NCBI RefSeq assembly: GCF_001592365.1
Contig: NZ_BCWU01000011.1
Span: forward strand, 93,191-157,190
From: Gordonia hydrophobica NBRC 16057
GTDB lineage: Bacteria; Actinomycetota; Actinomycetes; Mycobacteriales; Mycobacteriaceae
Reading direction: 5' to 3'
DNA: 64,000 bases
The translations under genes were made by a program, and so were the position numbers. Below are positions 54,101-62,354 of this stretch, piece after piece. The notes under the pieces are model-generated. The model saw nothing but the letters and a program-made list of their open reading frames with translations, ran no database searches and had not been told where the DNA came from. Position 1 is the stretch's first letter. Every line of letters begins with the position of its first letter.

Positions 54101-54560
54101 CGAGGCCGACGACCGAGGCCCACCAGTCGCCCACCCACATCGGGTCGGAGGCGGCGACCAGCACCACCAGCAGATTGAGCAGCAGGTACAGCAGCAGATA
54201 GGCGACGGTGATCCACCACGCGATGCGTTTGCGCATCGTCAGCGAGACGGCGAGCAGGCCGAGGACCACCGTCCAGGCCAGGCTGGTGCTCGGCAGCGGA
54301 AACAGATAGTCGTCGACGAACATCCGCGGCACCCGAATGAGATGCCGAAACGCCGGGATGAGGCTCGAGAGCAGGGAGACCATCGCGAACAGCCCGGCGA
54401 CGGTTCCCGCGATCTGCGGAACGCGTCGACCGAAGCCACGAGGGTGCGAGATCCGGCCGATCGTCGCCGTCGACCGCCGATTGGCGGTGGTGTGCCGCCG
54501 GGCCTCACGGGTCGACGTCGTCGCCCCCAGATCGCGAGCGTCGCCCTGCGGTACTGTCAT
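51165..54560 (-). CDS. lysX: Bifunctional lysylphosphatidylglycerol synthase/lysyl-tRNA synthetase
   Basis: The 1131-residue protein has three parts: an N-terminal polytopic membrane region (about residues 40-260, six to seven helices), an MprF-like transferase domain (about 270-600), and a lysyl-tRNA synthetase module (about 655-1131) with an OB-fold anticodon domain ([19 protein letters not shown]) and class II motifs ([27 protein letters not shown]). It makes Lys-tRNA and transfers lysine to phosphatidylglycerol, which lowers membrane charge and resists cationic peptides. The start ATG at 54560 avoids an upstream non-conserved stretch. It is divergent from the S4 protein. Confidence 0.96.
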   Translation of the reverse strand: MTVPQGDARDLGATTSTREARRHTTANRRSTATIGRISHPRGFGRRVPQIAGTVAGLFAMVSLLSSLIPAFRHLIRVPRMFVDDYLFPLPSTSLAWTVVLGLLAVSLTMRKRIAWWITVAYLLLYLLLNLLVVLVAASDPMWVGDWWASVVGLAVDVVLLVVLIASYRQFHTRVRRGALLSSLAVLLGGLAAGVLAGWGLVTLVPGSLHTRERLPYAFNHVVAFAIIDAKPFAGHHAPWVISWLLGLFGALALIAAAMVLLRSQRLDSLMTADDERVVRALLEAYGDDDSLGYFSTRRDKAVVFAPDARAAITYRVEMSTAVAGGDPIGDPDAWSEAIAEFVAVCETYGWHPAVLGASTRGAEALAAAGFKAINLGDEAILDAAGFSLSGASMKGVRGSVSRVKRLGVSVRMRRMKELSWEETGGVVTRADAWRDTKEERGFAMALGRVGDRFDGDCLLVEAVEDEGTGDEKVIGMLSFVPWGRSGVSLDLMRRDRKGPNGVVETMVSELAREAPSVGVTRISLNFATFRDVFEQGPQVGARPVMRLVYRALTFLSKFFQMESLYKSNAKYQPSWTPRYICYEDAGVIPRVALAAMIAEGFVQLPGKRRRDKHYRSGVSSIPEGVDVDDVIAELRAVVQERTRPIARRPEQVRVRLDKLDRLRADGVDAYPVARPPTHTIAQARAAEPEQQVRIAGRVTRERDFGRVTFVDLHDQSCAIQVLVERDAVAGQPLDFASTVDLGDLLEVTGTVGTSRNGELSILATDWRLNGKCLHPLPDKWSGLTDPEARVRQRYVDLAVNEQSRRLLVTRSVVVRALREHLAAQGFLEVETPILQQVHGGANATPFRTHINAYNLDLYLRIAPELYLKRLCVGGIEKVFEMGRNFRNEGVDFSHNPEFTSLEAYAAHHDYESMMVLTRELIIAAATAANGRGVIERTGDDGVVRTVDISGEWPVKSVHDAVSQAAGTPVTPTSTADELRDVCRGLGIAYRPDWDAGHLVLELYEHLVEAQTTVPTFYKDFPTSTSPLTRGHRSVDGVAERWDLVAWGVELGTAYSELTDPVEQRRRLTEQSILAAGGDPEAMELDDDFLTALEYAMPPTGGLGLGVDRIVMLITGQSIRESLAFPLAKPQT

Positions 54561-54619
54561 CCCCCAAAAATAGCGCTCCCGACGGTGGACAGCACTGGAC
54601 ACAGCGGCACAATGAGGCC

Positions 54620-54832
54620 GTGGACGAGATAGAGATCCGGGATGAGAGCATCCGGCTGGGGCAGTTCTTGAAGTTGGCCAACCTGATCGAGTCAGGCGCA
54701 GACGCCAAAGCAGTGATCGCCGACGAACTCGTGTCGGTCAACGGCGAGGTCGAGACGCGCCGCGGACGTCAACTGCGTGCCGGCGACGTCGTCGAGCTCG
54801 GCGGGATCAGCGTGCGAGTCGCAGCTCAGTGA
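54620..54832 (+). CDS. S4 domain RNA-binding protein
   Basis: The 70-residue protein is a single S4 domain, the RlbA/YaaA-like type: IRLGQFLKLANLIESGADAK, then VNGEVETRRGRQLRAGDVVEL. Such proteins bind structured RNA or ribosomes. The GTG start at 54620 lies 59 bp from the divergent lysX start. The 26 bases at the 3' end overlap a possible small gene on the other strand. Confidence 0.88.
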   Translation: MDEIEIRDESIRLGQFLKLANLIESGADAKAVIADELVSVNGEVETRRGRQLRAGDVVELGGISVRVAAQ

Positions 54833-54956
54833 GCTCCTGCTGAGTGACAAGACGTTCGCGCTGCTCAGACAGTGCGCGCGGAGCACGTCGCCACCCGTTG
54901 AAGACACGCGCGATCGTGATCCGCGAAGGCTTGCGTCGTTGACGACTGGTTGGCAT
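54807..54956 (-). CDS. Possible small basic protein, 49 residues
   Basis: The ORF starts at the ATG 54956, which is preceded by AAAGGGACAGGAA, and ends in TGA at 54807, overlapping the S4 gene end by 26 bases. The protein is highly basic: MPTSRQRRKPSRITIARVF, then a RRAPRALSEQRERL stretch, like a nucleic-acid-binding peptide. A possible promoter (TTGCTG and a TAGGTA-like -10) lies further upstream on the same strand. I do not recognise a family. The remaining gap to 55139 contains only this and a hairpin. Confidence 0.38.
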   Translation of the reverse strand: MPTSRQRRKPSRITIARVFNGWRRAPRALSEQRERLVTQQELTELRLAR

Positions 54957-55088
54957 TTCCTGTCCCTTTCCCCAACTGAAGCCCGACCCCCCAGGCTCTC
55001 TGCCTACCTATTGTGTCGTCGCGACGCAGCAAAGCGTTAGCAAATAATCGCGAAAGAGTTCCGTTTCACACTCGGGGCGACCAGACAC

Positions 55089-55121
55089 CGCTGACCGGCC
55101 CGTAAGACGAGCCGGTCAGCG
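55089..55121 (-). terminator. Hairpin after the dioxygenase gene
   Basis: CGCTGACCGGC (55089-55099) pairs perfectly with 55111-55121 over 11 bp, around an 11-base loop. It begins 19 bases after the stop of the dioxygenase gene on the minus strand. There is no clear U-tract, so termination strength is uncertain. Confidence 0.55.
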
Positions 55122-55139
55122 ACGGTCACCCGGACGTGG

Positions 55140-56123
55140 TCAGGCTGCGTACACCCCCAGTCGACGAGCCTCCTCGACCACCGAGTAGTGCGATGCGTCG
55201 CCCTTCAGGATCCGGCTCTGCTCACCGTCGATGCTGACCGGGACATCGCCGGCCAGGGTGATCCTGTGCAGCTCGCGCTTCTGGCCGCCGAAGTCGGCGA
55301 TGCCGTAGTGCTGGGTGGCGCGGTTGTCCCAGATCGCGACGTCGCCGAGGCTCCAGTTCCACCGGAACGTGTTCTCGAGCTGCGTGACTCGGTTCTGCAG
55401 CAGCTGATAGAGCGGACCGAACTCGGCGGGCTTCAAGGCCGGGAACTCCTTCACGAAGTGACCGAGCAACAGGCTGCGCTCGCCGGTCTCCGGGTGAACG
55501 CGCACCACCGGGTGCAGGGTCTCGTACTCCGCGCTGGTGAACTCTCGGTAGTGCTCGGCGCGACGCTGCGTCTCGTCCTCGTCGGCTCCGTGGACGGCGG
55601 TCACGTAGTCGTACAGGTTCGAGTGCTTGGCCCACAGTCCGTCCACCAGCGCGCGCAGGGGTGCGGGCAGCTGCTCGTAGGCTGCGACGGTCGACGCCCA
55701 CGTGGTCGCACCGCCCCACGACGGCAGGGTCACGGCGCGGAGGATCGAGGCCTTCGGGACCCGATCAACGAACGAGACATCGGTGTGCCAACTGTTCGCG
55801 GCGCCCTCGATCGTCAGCAGCTGGGATCCGCGCGAGGTGACCGTCGGGTGCGGCAGCGTCGGATCGCCGAGCAGCTCCGCGAACGCGTACTGGCTGTCGT
55901 CGTCGAGGTGCTGCTGGTCTCCGAACACGACCACCTTGTTCACGGCGAGGGCCAGGCGGATGGCCTCCACCTGCTCCGCGGGCAGGTCGCCGCCCAACCG
56001 GACGCCACTGATCTTGGCTCCGATGTTCTCGCCGAGCTTATCGACGCTGATCTCGGCGTCGGAATAGATGCGCTGCGCCGCTTCTTCTCGGTCGACGCTG
56101 TTGGTGATGGCAGTGACAGTCAT
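55140..56123 (-). CDS. TauD/AtsK-type alpha-ketoglutarate dioxygenase
   Basis: The 327-residue non-haem iron enzyme has the facial triad His113-x-Asp115 (SWHTDVSF) and His272 (WDNRATQHYG), with an arginine in ELHRITL that binds 2-oxoglutarate. Family members TauD and AtsK release sulfite or sulfate from taurine or alkyl sulfate esters. The adjacent sulfatase on the same strand favours an alkyl-sulfate role, like AtsK or Rv3406. The ATG is preceded by AGAGGA. It probably follows the sulfatase in one operon (170 bp apart). Confidence 0.87.
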   Translation of the reverse strand: MTVTAITNSVDREEAAQRIYSDAEISVDKLGENIGAKISGVRLGGDLPAEQVEAIRLALAVNKVVVFGDQQHLDDDSQYAFAELLGDPTLPHPTVTSRGSQLLTIEGAANSWHTDVSFVDRVPKASILRAVTLPSWGGATTWASTVAAYEQLPAPLRALVDGLWAKHSNLYDYVTAVHGADEDETQRRAEHYREFTSAEYETLHPVVRVHPETGERSLLLGHFVKEFPALKPAEFGPLYQLLQNRVTQLENTFRWNWSLGDVAIWDNRATQHYGIADFGGQKRELHRITLAGDVPVSIDGEQSRILKGDASHYSVVEEARRLGVYAA

Positions 56124-56155
56124 GATTTCCTCTCGGGTGAAGGCAGGGTTCGCCC

Positions 56156-56206
56156 ATGAATAGGGAACGGACGACAAACGCGGTGTCGGCCGGAAATGAA
56201 TAGGGA
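56156..56206. repeat. Direct repeat upstream of the dioxygenase gene
   Basis: ATGAATAGGGA occurs at 56156-56166 and again at 56196-56206, exactly 40 bp apart (about four helical turns) and 33 bp from the dioxygenase start. This spacing is suitable for one regulator bound twice on the same face of DNA. It may be a control site, or chance. Confidence 0.35.
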
Positions 56207-56293
56207 TGTGAATACCGAGGTCGGTCCATTCATCAAACAGGAGATCCGATATCCCAGAAAGGTATTGATTCAGCCTGAGTGAAAGTAGCCGCA

Positions 56294-58645
56294 TCAATCC
56301 GCATTGTCGGCGGCGTGGTCGTCGATCTCGTGGCGGACCTGCGCGGACACGCGCACCGCACCCGGGCGATACGTGACGGCGACGAGCCCCGGTCCGGCCC
56401 GGAACACGCCGCGCCGGCGCCGGAGCTCGGGATCCACGGCGCCCCGCGCGTCGAGCCCCACCGAGATGCCGGTCCAGGGCGCCATGCCCACGAGTTGGAC
56501 GGCGTCGGGCAGCCTCACCACCGACACCTCCCCGCTCCTGGTGGACGCCCGGATCTCGAAATTCCACCGCACGTGCGGGGTCGCGTCCGCGCGCAGCGTC
56601 ACCGACTCGGTCCCCGAGGGCAACGCGCCGGACACGCGGGTGATGCGACCGTAGGCGTTGTAGACGAACGTCAGCGCCCCGTCCTCCACCACCAGCAGGT
56701 ATCCGCCCTGCTGGTCGCCGTGCGCCACCAGCACGCCCTCGTCGGCTGCCGACCAGCCGCGCAACTCCACATCGATCTCGAAGTCGCGGTACGCAATCAG
56801 CCTGCTGGAGCGATATCGCTCCAACGTCGGTGTGCCCGCGAGAATCCTGACGGGCGACGCGAACCGCGCGTCCTCGGCCGGTCGACGACGTTGCGCGGCG
56901 CCGGGGGTGTCGAACAACGGGAACACCGTGTTGCGCCACGCCGCATCGTCCCAGGCCGCGGCCAGTTCTGCGACGATGTCGGGGTGGCGAGCGGCGACGT
57001 CGGTCGTCTCGGCGGGGTCGGTGCGAACGTCGTACAACTCCCAGCGGGGGCTGTCGACGGTCGCCGGATCGTGGTCGTGCAGTGACAGGAGTTTCCAGCC
57101 GTCGCGGTAGTAGCCGCGATGACCGCCGAACTCGGCGTACTGCTCGGTGTGCGGCGACGTCGCATCCGGATCGCGGAGAACCGGGGTGATGCTGACGCCG
57201 TCGCGGTCTGCGGCCGGGACGCCCTGCCTGGTCTGCGGGCTCGGCACACCAGCCAGGTCCAGCAGCGTTGGCGTCAGGTCGGTGACGTAGGAGAACTGTC
57301 GCCGGACGCCGTCGTCGGATTCGTCGCGGGGCAGCCCGCGTGGCCAGGAGACGATGAACGGCACGCGCACGCCGCCCGCGTACGTCTGCCCCTTGTAGAA
57401 CCGGAACGGGGTGTTGGATGCCTGGCCCCAGCCCCGCGGATAGTGAACGCCGAGGTCGGCCGAGCCGATCAGGTCTTCGTCGTGCGGCACGTCGCGTTCC
57501 CAGTCGTGCGGCACCGGGCCGTGAACGAACTGGCTGAAGTACGACCGTGTTCCGGTGGCGCCGCCCTCGGCGGTACCGCCGTTGTCGGAGGTGAAGACGA
57601 TGATGGTGTTGTCGAGTTCCTCCAAGTCGTCGAGGAGGTCGAGCAGCCGCCCCACGCTCTGGTCCACGCTGTCGACCAGCGCCGCGTACACCTCCTGATA
57701 GCGCTGGTACCGACGCTTCTGTTCGTCGCTGAGGTCGGCCCACGGTGCCGCGTCGTAGCCGGGTTCGGTGTTGCGTTCGGCGATCGGCGTTCCGGGATCG
57801 AACAGGCCGTCGGCCACCTGTTTGGCGAACCGCTTGCGCCGTACCTCGTCCCACCCCTCGCGGTAGCGGCCGCGGTGACGCGCGAGGTCGTCGTCCTTCA
57901 CCTGGTGCGGGCCGTGCATCGCGATGTGCGCGAAGTAGAGAAAGAAGGGCTTGTCCGCATCGTGTGCGCGCAACGCCTTGACCTGGTCTATCGCGCGGTC
58001 GGTGAGGTCGTCCGTCACGTAGTAGCCCTCGGGGTACTCGTCGACGTCCACCACCGAGTTATCGGCGATCAACTGGTTCGGGTTGAAGAACGAGTTCAGC
58101 CCCTCCAGCGATCCGTAATAGCTGTCGAACCCGCGCTGCAGGGGCCACGACTTCCGGGAGCGGCCGGGACTCATGTCCGCGTCGCGCACCAGATGCCACT
58201 TGCCCACTGCGAACGTCGCATAGCCGGACTCACGCAGGATTTCGGGAAGTGTCAGGACGTCGTCGGCCAGTTCCAACCGCAGGCCGGGGAATCCCGGGTC
58301 GGAGTTCGCGACGCTGCCGTACCCCGCACGGTGTGGGTTCACGCCGGTCAGCAGTGCGGCGCGGGCCGGTGAGCAGACCGGCGTGGTGTGGTAGTTGCTC
58401 AATCTGAACCCGGCGTCGGCGAGCCGGTCGATGTGGGGTGTCGGGATCTCGGCGCCGAACGGGCCGATGTCCGAGTAGCCGAGGTCGTCCACCAGGACGA
58501 CGACGATGTTCGGCGCCCTCTCCGGGGTCGAGGGCTCGTCGGGCCACCACGGCGTCGACTGGGACGTCGTGCGTCCGACTGTTCCTCCGAAGCCGTCGTA
58601 TCCGCGAGCATGAGCCGGGATCGATGAATCATCGGTGCGTGACAT
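56294..58645 (-). CDS. Arylsulfatase-type sulfatase (formylglycine)
   Basis: The 783-residue sulfatase has metal-binding aspartates in VLVDDLGYSDIG (Asp53, Asp54) and the formylglycine consensus CSPAR at Cys91, as in cysteine-type arylsulfatases. Later blocks include the catalytic histidine of HIAMHGPH and TSDNGG. The C-terminal extension of about 200 residues (from about 580) is a beta-rich part found in the long AtsA-type group. No signal peptide is visible, so it acts in the cytoplasm, which implies that sulfate esters are imported. A formylglycine-generating enzyme must be encoded elsewhere. The start at 58645 has AGAGG upstream. It is divergent from the importer. Confidence 0.92.
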   Translation of the reverse strand: MSRTDDSSIPAHARGYDGFGGTVGRTTSQSTPWWPDEPSTPERAPNIVVVLVDDLGYSDIGPFGAEIPTPHIDRLADAGFRLSNYHTTPVCSPARAALLTGVNPHRAGYGSVANSDPGFPGLRLELADDVLTLPEILRESGYATFAVGKWHLVRDADMSPGRSRKSWPLQRGFDSYYGSLEGLNSFFNPNQLIADNSVVDVDEYPEGYYVTDDLTDRAIDQVKALRAHDADKPFFLYFAHIAMHGPHQVKDDDLARHRGRYREGWDEVRRKRFAKQVADGLFDPGTPIAERNTEPGYDAAPWADLSDEQKRRYQRYQEVYAALVDSVDQSVGRLLDLLDDLEELDNTIIVFTSDNGGTAEGGATGTRSYFSQFVHGPVPHDWERDVPHDEDLIGSADLGVHYPRGWGQASNTPFRFYKGQTYAGGVRVPFIVSWPRGLPRDESDDGVRRQFSYVTDLTPTLLDLAGVPSPQTRQGVPAADRDGVSITPVLRDPDATSPHTEQYAEFGGHRGYYRDGWKLLSLHDHDPATVDSPRWELYDVRTDPAETTDVAARHPDIVAELAAAWDDAAWRNTVFPLFDTPGAAQRRRPAEDARFASPVRILAGTPTLERYRSSRLIAYRDFEIDVELRGWSAADEGVLVAHGDQQGGYLLVVEDGALTFVYNAYGRITRVSGALPSGTESVTLRADATPHVRWNFEIRASTRSGEVSVVRLPDAVQLVGMAPWTGISVGLDARGAVDPELRRRRGVFRAGPGLVAVTYRPGAVRVSAQVRHEIDDHAADNAD

Positions 58646-58843
58646 TCTTGCCTCTTCTCTTACGCGTCACCGAAAGGGCTATTCGGCACTGCGCGAGAAT
58701 GCCGCAGGACGCAAGACGGGGTCAAAGATTAGATTCGGGATGACTGCAAACGCATACATTCCGCCTTTCGGGACGAAAGATCTCCTGCAAGCCGAGTAAT
58801 CCCCCGGCTCTCATTCCCTCCCGATCAGAAAGCAGTCCCTGCA

Positions 58844-60430
58844 ATGTTCCGATATCCGCGCTCGCGAAAACCGTGGGCCATCCTCCTGACCGTCGTCGTC
58901 GTACTCGGCCTCGGCGGCTGCCGCAGCGCGGTCGAGGCACAGCAGAGCACCGCCACCGAGTCCGGCCCGGTGACTGCCGGCGGTGAACTCCGCGTCGGTG
59001 TCATCGGCGATCTGCAGCCGAAGACCTTCCTCCAGATCGGCACCGGGAACGTCAACGGGCACGTCCTGTCCAACGTGTTCGACACGCTCGTCACCTACGA
59101 CCACGAGACGCTCACTCCGCATCCGTCCCTGGCCACCTCGTGGACCACCTCCGCGGACGGACGGTCGTTGACGCTGACCCTGCGCGACGGGGTCAAGTTC
59201 CACAACGGTCGGCCGTTCACCTCCGCCGATGTGCGTGCCTCCCTGCTCGCGTATCTCGCCGGTCCGTGGACACCGCAGTTCACCCGGACCGCAGCAGCGA
59301 TCACCGACTACGACGTCAGCGACCCGCACCGAGTCGTCCTCACCCTCGCGCACCCGGTCGGCAACATCTTCGACCTGCTGGACTCCGCGCCAATCCTCGA
59401 TGCCTCGAGTATCGACGAACTCAAAGCGGGGAAGGCGTTCAACGGGACCGGTCCGTTCCGCTTCGACTCGTGGACACCGAACACCTCGGTGCGCCTCACT
59501 CGTAACCCGGACTACTGGGGCGGTCCCGCACCGCTCACCGCCATCACCTTCGTCGAGGCACGCGACCCGAAGTCGTTGTACACGCGGCTCCGGACCGGCC
59601 AGCTCGACGTCGCCAACGGCCTCACCGACAACGATCACGAGATCGCCACCCGGCGCTACGGGTTCCGCGACATCGCTCTGACCAGCGGCGAAACCCAGGT
59701 CTACGTCGGCGTCAACGTCGCGAACCCGGCCCTCGCCGATCGTCGCGTCCGTCGTGCGATCGCCTTCGCCGTCGACCGTGAACGGATCATCAAGGACGTC
59801 TACCGTGGATCGGGATACGCGGTGAATCTGCCCTGGCCGCGGACGTCGCCCGCCTTCGACGAGGCAGGCAACCGCACGTACCGCCACGACGTGAACCGCG
59901 CCCGCGCCATCCTCCGCGAGGTCGGTTCGGTGCCGCCGATCGATCTCGACTACACGATCGGCGGATCCGATCGGATCGTCGCCGAGATCGTGCAGTCGAA
60001 TCTGCGCGAGATCGGCATCACTGTCAACCTCGTTCCCAACGACCGCACGATTCAGTCGACGAAGCTCATCGGCGGCGGATTCTCCGGCCTGTGGATCCTC
60101 CGCCACGCCTTCGCGCAGTACACGCCGTCGACACTCGCGGTGTCCGCGTACCCGTTCAATGCCGCGAAGAACTCGTCCAACTACACCAACCCCGAGTACA
60201 CCGCGGCCTCCGAAGCCGCGTGGAAGACCGCCGACCCGGAGTCGCCGGAAGCGCTCGCCGCCTACCGCCGCCTCGACCGGGTGTGGCTCGAGGATCTGTT
60301 CCTGATCGAGATCGGCGTGGTGATTCCGCGGGCCACCGCGGCACCGACCGTCCGAGACATCGATTGGGACCGACGCGACCAGTTCCACTTCAGCCGGACC
60401 AACCTCACCACCGCCGATCGGAGATCCTGA
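58844..60430 (+). CDS. ABC transporter substrate-binding lipoprotein (peptide/nickel type)
   Basis: The 528-residue protein has a lipoprotein signal with lipobox LGGC (Cys at about 27) and a SBP_bac_5 domain (DppA/OppA family) covering the rest: SLATSWTTSADGRSLTLTLRDGVKFHNG, then NPDYWGG. It captures a solute on the outer face of the membrane. With an ABC transporter and divergent sulfatase/AtsK genes the substrate may be a sulfate ester or sulfonate rather than a peptide, an inference from context. The permease start overlaps the stop (TGATG). Confidence 0.9.
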   Translation: MFRYPRSRKPWAILLTVVVVLGLGGCRSAVEAQQSTATESGPVTAGGELRVGVIGDLQPKTFLQIGTGNVNGHVLSNVFDTLVTYDHETLTPHPSLATSWTTSADGRSLTLTLRDGVKFHNGRPFTSADVRASLLAYLAGPWTPQFTRTAAAITDYDVSDPHRVVLTLAHPVGNIFDLLDSAPILDASSIDELKAGKAFNGTGPFRFDSWTPNTSVRLTRNPDYWGGPAPLTAITFVEARDPKSLYTRLRTGQLDVANGLTDNDHEIATRRYGFRDIALTSGETQVYVGVNVANPALADRRVRRAIAFAVDRERIIKDVYRGSGYAVNLPWPRTSPAFDEAGNRTYRHDVNRARAILREVGSVPPIDLDYTIGGSDRIVAEIVQSNLREIGITVNLVPNDRTIQSTKLIGGGFSGLWILRHAFAQYTPSTLAVSAYPFNAAKNSSNYTNPEYTAASEAAWKTADPESPEALAAYRRLDRVWLEDLFLIEIGVVIPRATAAPTVRDIDWDRRDQFHFSRTNLTTADRRS

Positions 60431-61389
60431 TGACCGGTTACCTGCTCCGCAGAATCCCGACGGCGATCATCGTGCTGATCGCCGCATCCCTGCTCGTCTT
60501 CGCGGTCCTGCGTTTGATTCCCGGTGGCCCCGAAGCCGCCCTCGCCGGACCTGACGCCGGCCCCGACCAGCTCGCCGCGATCCGCCACGATCTCGGGCTG
60601 GACCGCGGGTTCTTCGTTCAATACGGCGCATGGATCGCAGGCCTGCTGACGCTCGACTTCGGTACCAGCTACCAGGTCGGCGGCGATATCGGTGATCTCA
60701 TCTCGTTCGGGATCACCAACGCCCTGGTTCTGACCGCTGCCGCCGCGGTGATCGCGGTGCTGCTGGGACTCGGACTCAGCCTGAGCGCCGTCCTCTGGCG
60801 AAGTCGAGTTGTCAACGCCCTGCTCACCGGCATCAATGCGCTGGCGATCGCACTCCCCACCTTCGTCGTCGGTACCGTCCTCATCGCCGTATTCGGCATC
60901 CGGTGGCGCGTCCTGCCTGCCGGCGGCACACCACCTGCCGGGCTCTTCGACGACATCTGGATCACGGTGCAATACCTGCTGCTGCCCGCACTCACTCTCG
61001 GGTTGCCTGCGGGCGCGATGCTCGCCCGATTCCTCACCGAATCGCTCCGTACCGAACTCGCACAGCCGTACGCCACCACGGCGATCGCGACCGGGGCCAG
61101 CCGCCGCGACGTGGTGTTGGGGCACGCCCTCCGCAACGCGCTGCCGTCCACGATCACCGCGTTCGGCCTGCTTCTGGGGACGCTGCTCGGCGGCGCCGTG
61201 CTCGTCGAGGCGATCTTCGGCTGGCCCGGACTGGGACTCCTCACCGAAGAGGGCATCTCCGCCCGTGACTATCCCCTCGTCCAGGTCCTGATCCTCCTGT
61301 CGGTGACGGCATTCGTGCTGATCCAACTCGCCGCCGATGTTCTCCATGCCTGGCTCGACCCCCGAATCCGATTGGCAGGTGCCCGATGA
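60430..61389 (+). CDS. ABC transporter permease, DppB type
   Basis: The 319-residue inner-membrane permease has about six transmembrane segments and the EAA-loop typical of DppB, LRNALPSTITAFGL, with the conserved GXXL-GGAVLVEAIFGWPGLG after it. The start overlaps the binding-protein stop (TGATG), and the next permease starts at 61386 (ATGA overlap). It is one of two pore subunits of the importer. Confidence 0.93.
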   Translation: MTGYLLRRIPTAIIVLIAASLLVFAVLRLIPGGPEAALAGPDAGPDQLAAIRHDLGLDRGFFVQYGAWIAGLLTLDFGTSYQVGGDIGDLISFGITNALVLTAAAAVIAVLLGLGLSLSAVLWRSRVVNALLTGINALAIALPTFVVGTVLIAVFGIRWRVLPAGGTPPAGLFDDIWITVQYLLLPALTLGLPAGAMLARFLTESLRTELAQPYATTAIATGASRRDVVLGHALRNALPSTITAFGLLLGTLLGGAVLVEAIFGWPGLGLLTEEGISARDYPLVQVLILLSVTAFVLIQLAADVLHAWLDPRIRLAGAR

Positions 61390-62354
61390 CCTCCTCCCCC
61401 AACACCCTTCCGTCGCGGGCCGTCGTCCCCGACGATCACCACGAGGCGGCGGAGTCCGCCCTGGTCTCCGACCCTCGAGACGTAGCTCCGGGTCTGGTTC
61501 CCGAGTCTCCCGCCGACCGCGACGGGGTGCGTGCCCGGACGCCCCTGTACCGGAGCCTGGTGCACGGATCCGGACTGGTCGGCAGCGTGCTGGTCCTCGC
61601 CGTCATCGTGGCGGGACTGATCGGGCCGCTGTTCCTCTCCTACGGCGCCGACCAGCAGATCGACGGCGCCTATCTGCTGTCTCCCAGCAGCGACCACTGG
61701 TTCGGAACCGACGACGTCAATCGTGACGTGCTCGTCCGCACGCTCATCGGTATCCGGGTCGATCTCGCCATCATCGCGATCGCAGTGCCGGTCGGTGCCG
61801 CGATCGGCACTCTCATCGGGCTCGTCGCCGTGTCCGTACCGCTCGCCGACAGCGTCGCGCAGCGGGCCTTCGATGTGATCCTCGCCTTCCCCGCTCTGAT
61901 CCTCGGCATCGCCCTCGCGGCGTTGCTCGGTCCGGGCGCGGTCACCGTCGGCATCGTTATCGCCGTCGCCGAGATCCCGATCTACGGACGCCTGGTCCGG
62001 ACCGCGGTGCTGCGGGTTCGCGAGCAGCCGTACGTCGAAGCCGCACGCGTCAGCGGGGCTGGCACCGGCCGTGTGCTGTTGCGGCACGTGTTGCCCAATT
62101 CGGTTGAGGCACTGGGCGTTCAGTTCGCCCTCTCCCTTTCGCTCGGCGTGTTCATCGAAGGCGCGCTCGGCTACCTCGGCGTCGGCGTCGTCCCACCGAC
62201 ACCGTCTCTCGGTGGCCTCATCGCCGCCGGAAACAGCTACCTCGAGACCAATCCGTGGTTCTCGCTGGGGCCGCTGATCGTCATCTCCGCCCTCGTCTTG
62301 GGCCTCTATCTGATCGCGCAGTCGATCTCGAACGACCGAAGGAACCTCCGATGA
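61386..62354 (+). CDS. ABC transporter permease, DppC type
   Basis: The 322-residue permease has an unusually long cytoplasmic N-terminus (about 55 residues), then the DppC signature HWFGTDDVNRDVLVR and six transmembrane segments, with LRHVLPNSVEALGVQF as the EAA loop and EGALGYLGVG after it. Its start overlaps the DppB stop and its stop overlaps the ATPase start (ATGA). It is the second pore subunit. Confidence 0.93.
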   Translation: MTSSPNTLPSRAVVPDDHHEAAESALVSDPRDVAPGLVPESPADRDGVRARTPLYRSLVHGSGLVGSVLVLAVIVAGLIGPLFLSYGADQQIDGAYLLSPSSDHWFGTDDVNRDVLVRTLIGIRVDLAIIAIAVPVGAAIGTLIGLVAVSVPLADSVAQRAFDVILAFPALILGIALAALLGPGAVTVGIVIAVAEIPIYGRLVRTAVLRVREQPYVEAARVSGAGTGRVLLRHVLPNSVEALGVQFALSLSLGVFIEGALGYLGVGVVPPTPSLGGLIAAGNSYLETNPWFSLGPLIVISALVLGLYLIAQSISNDRRNLR

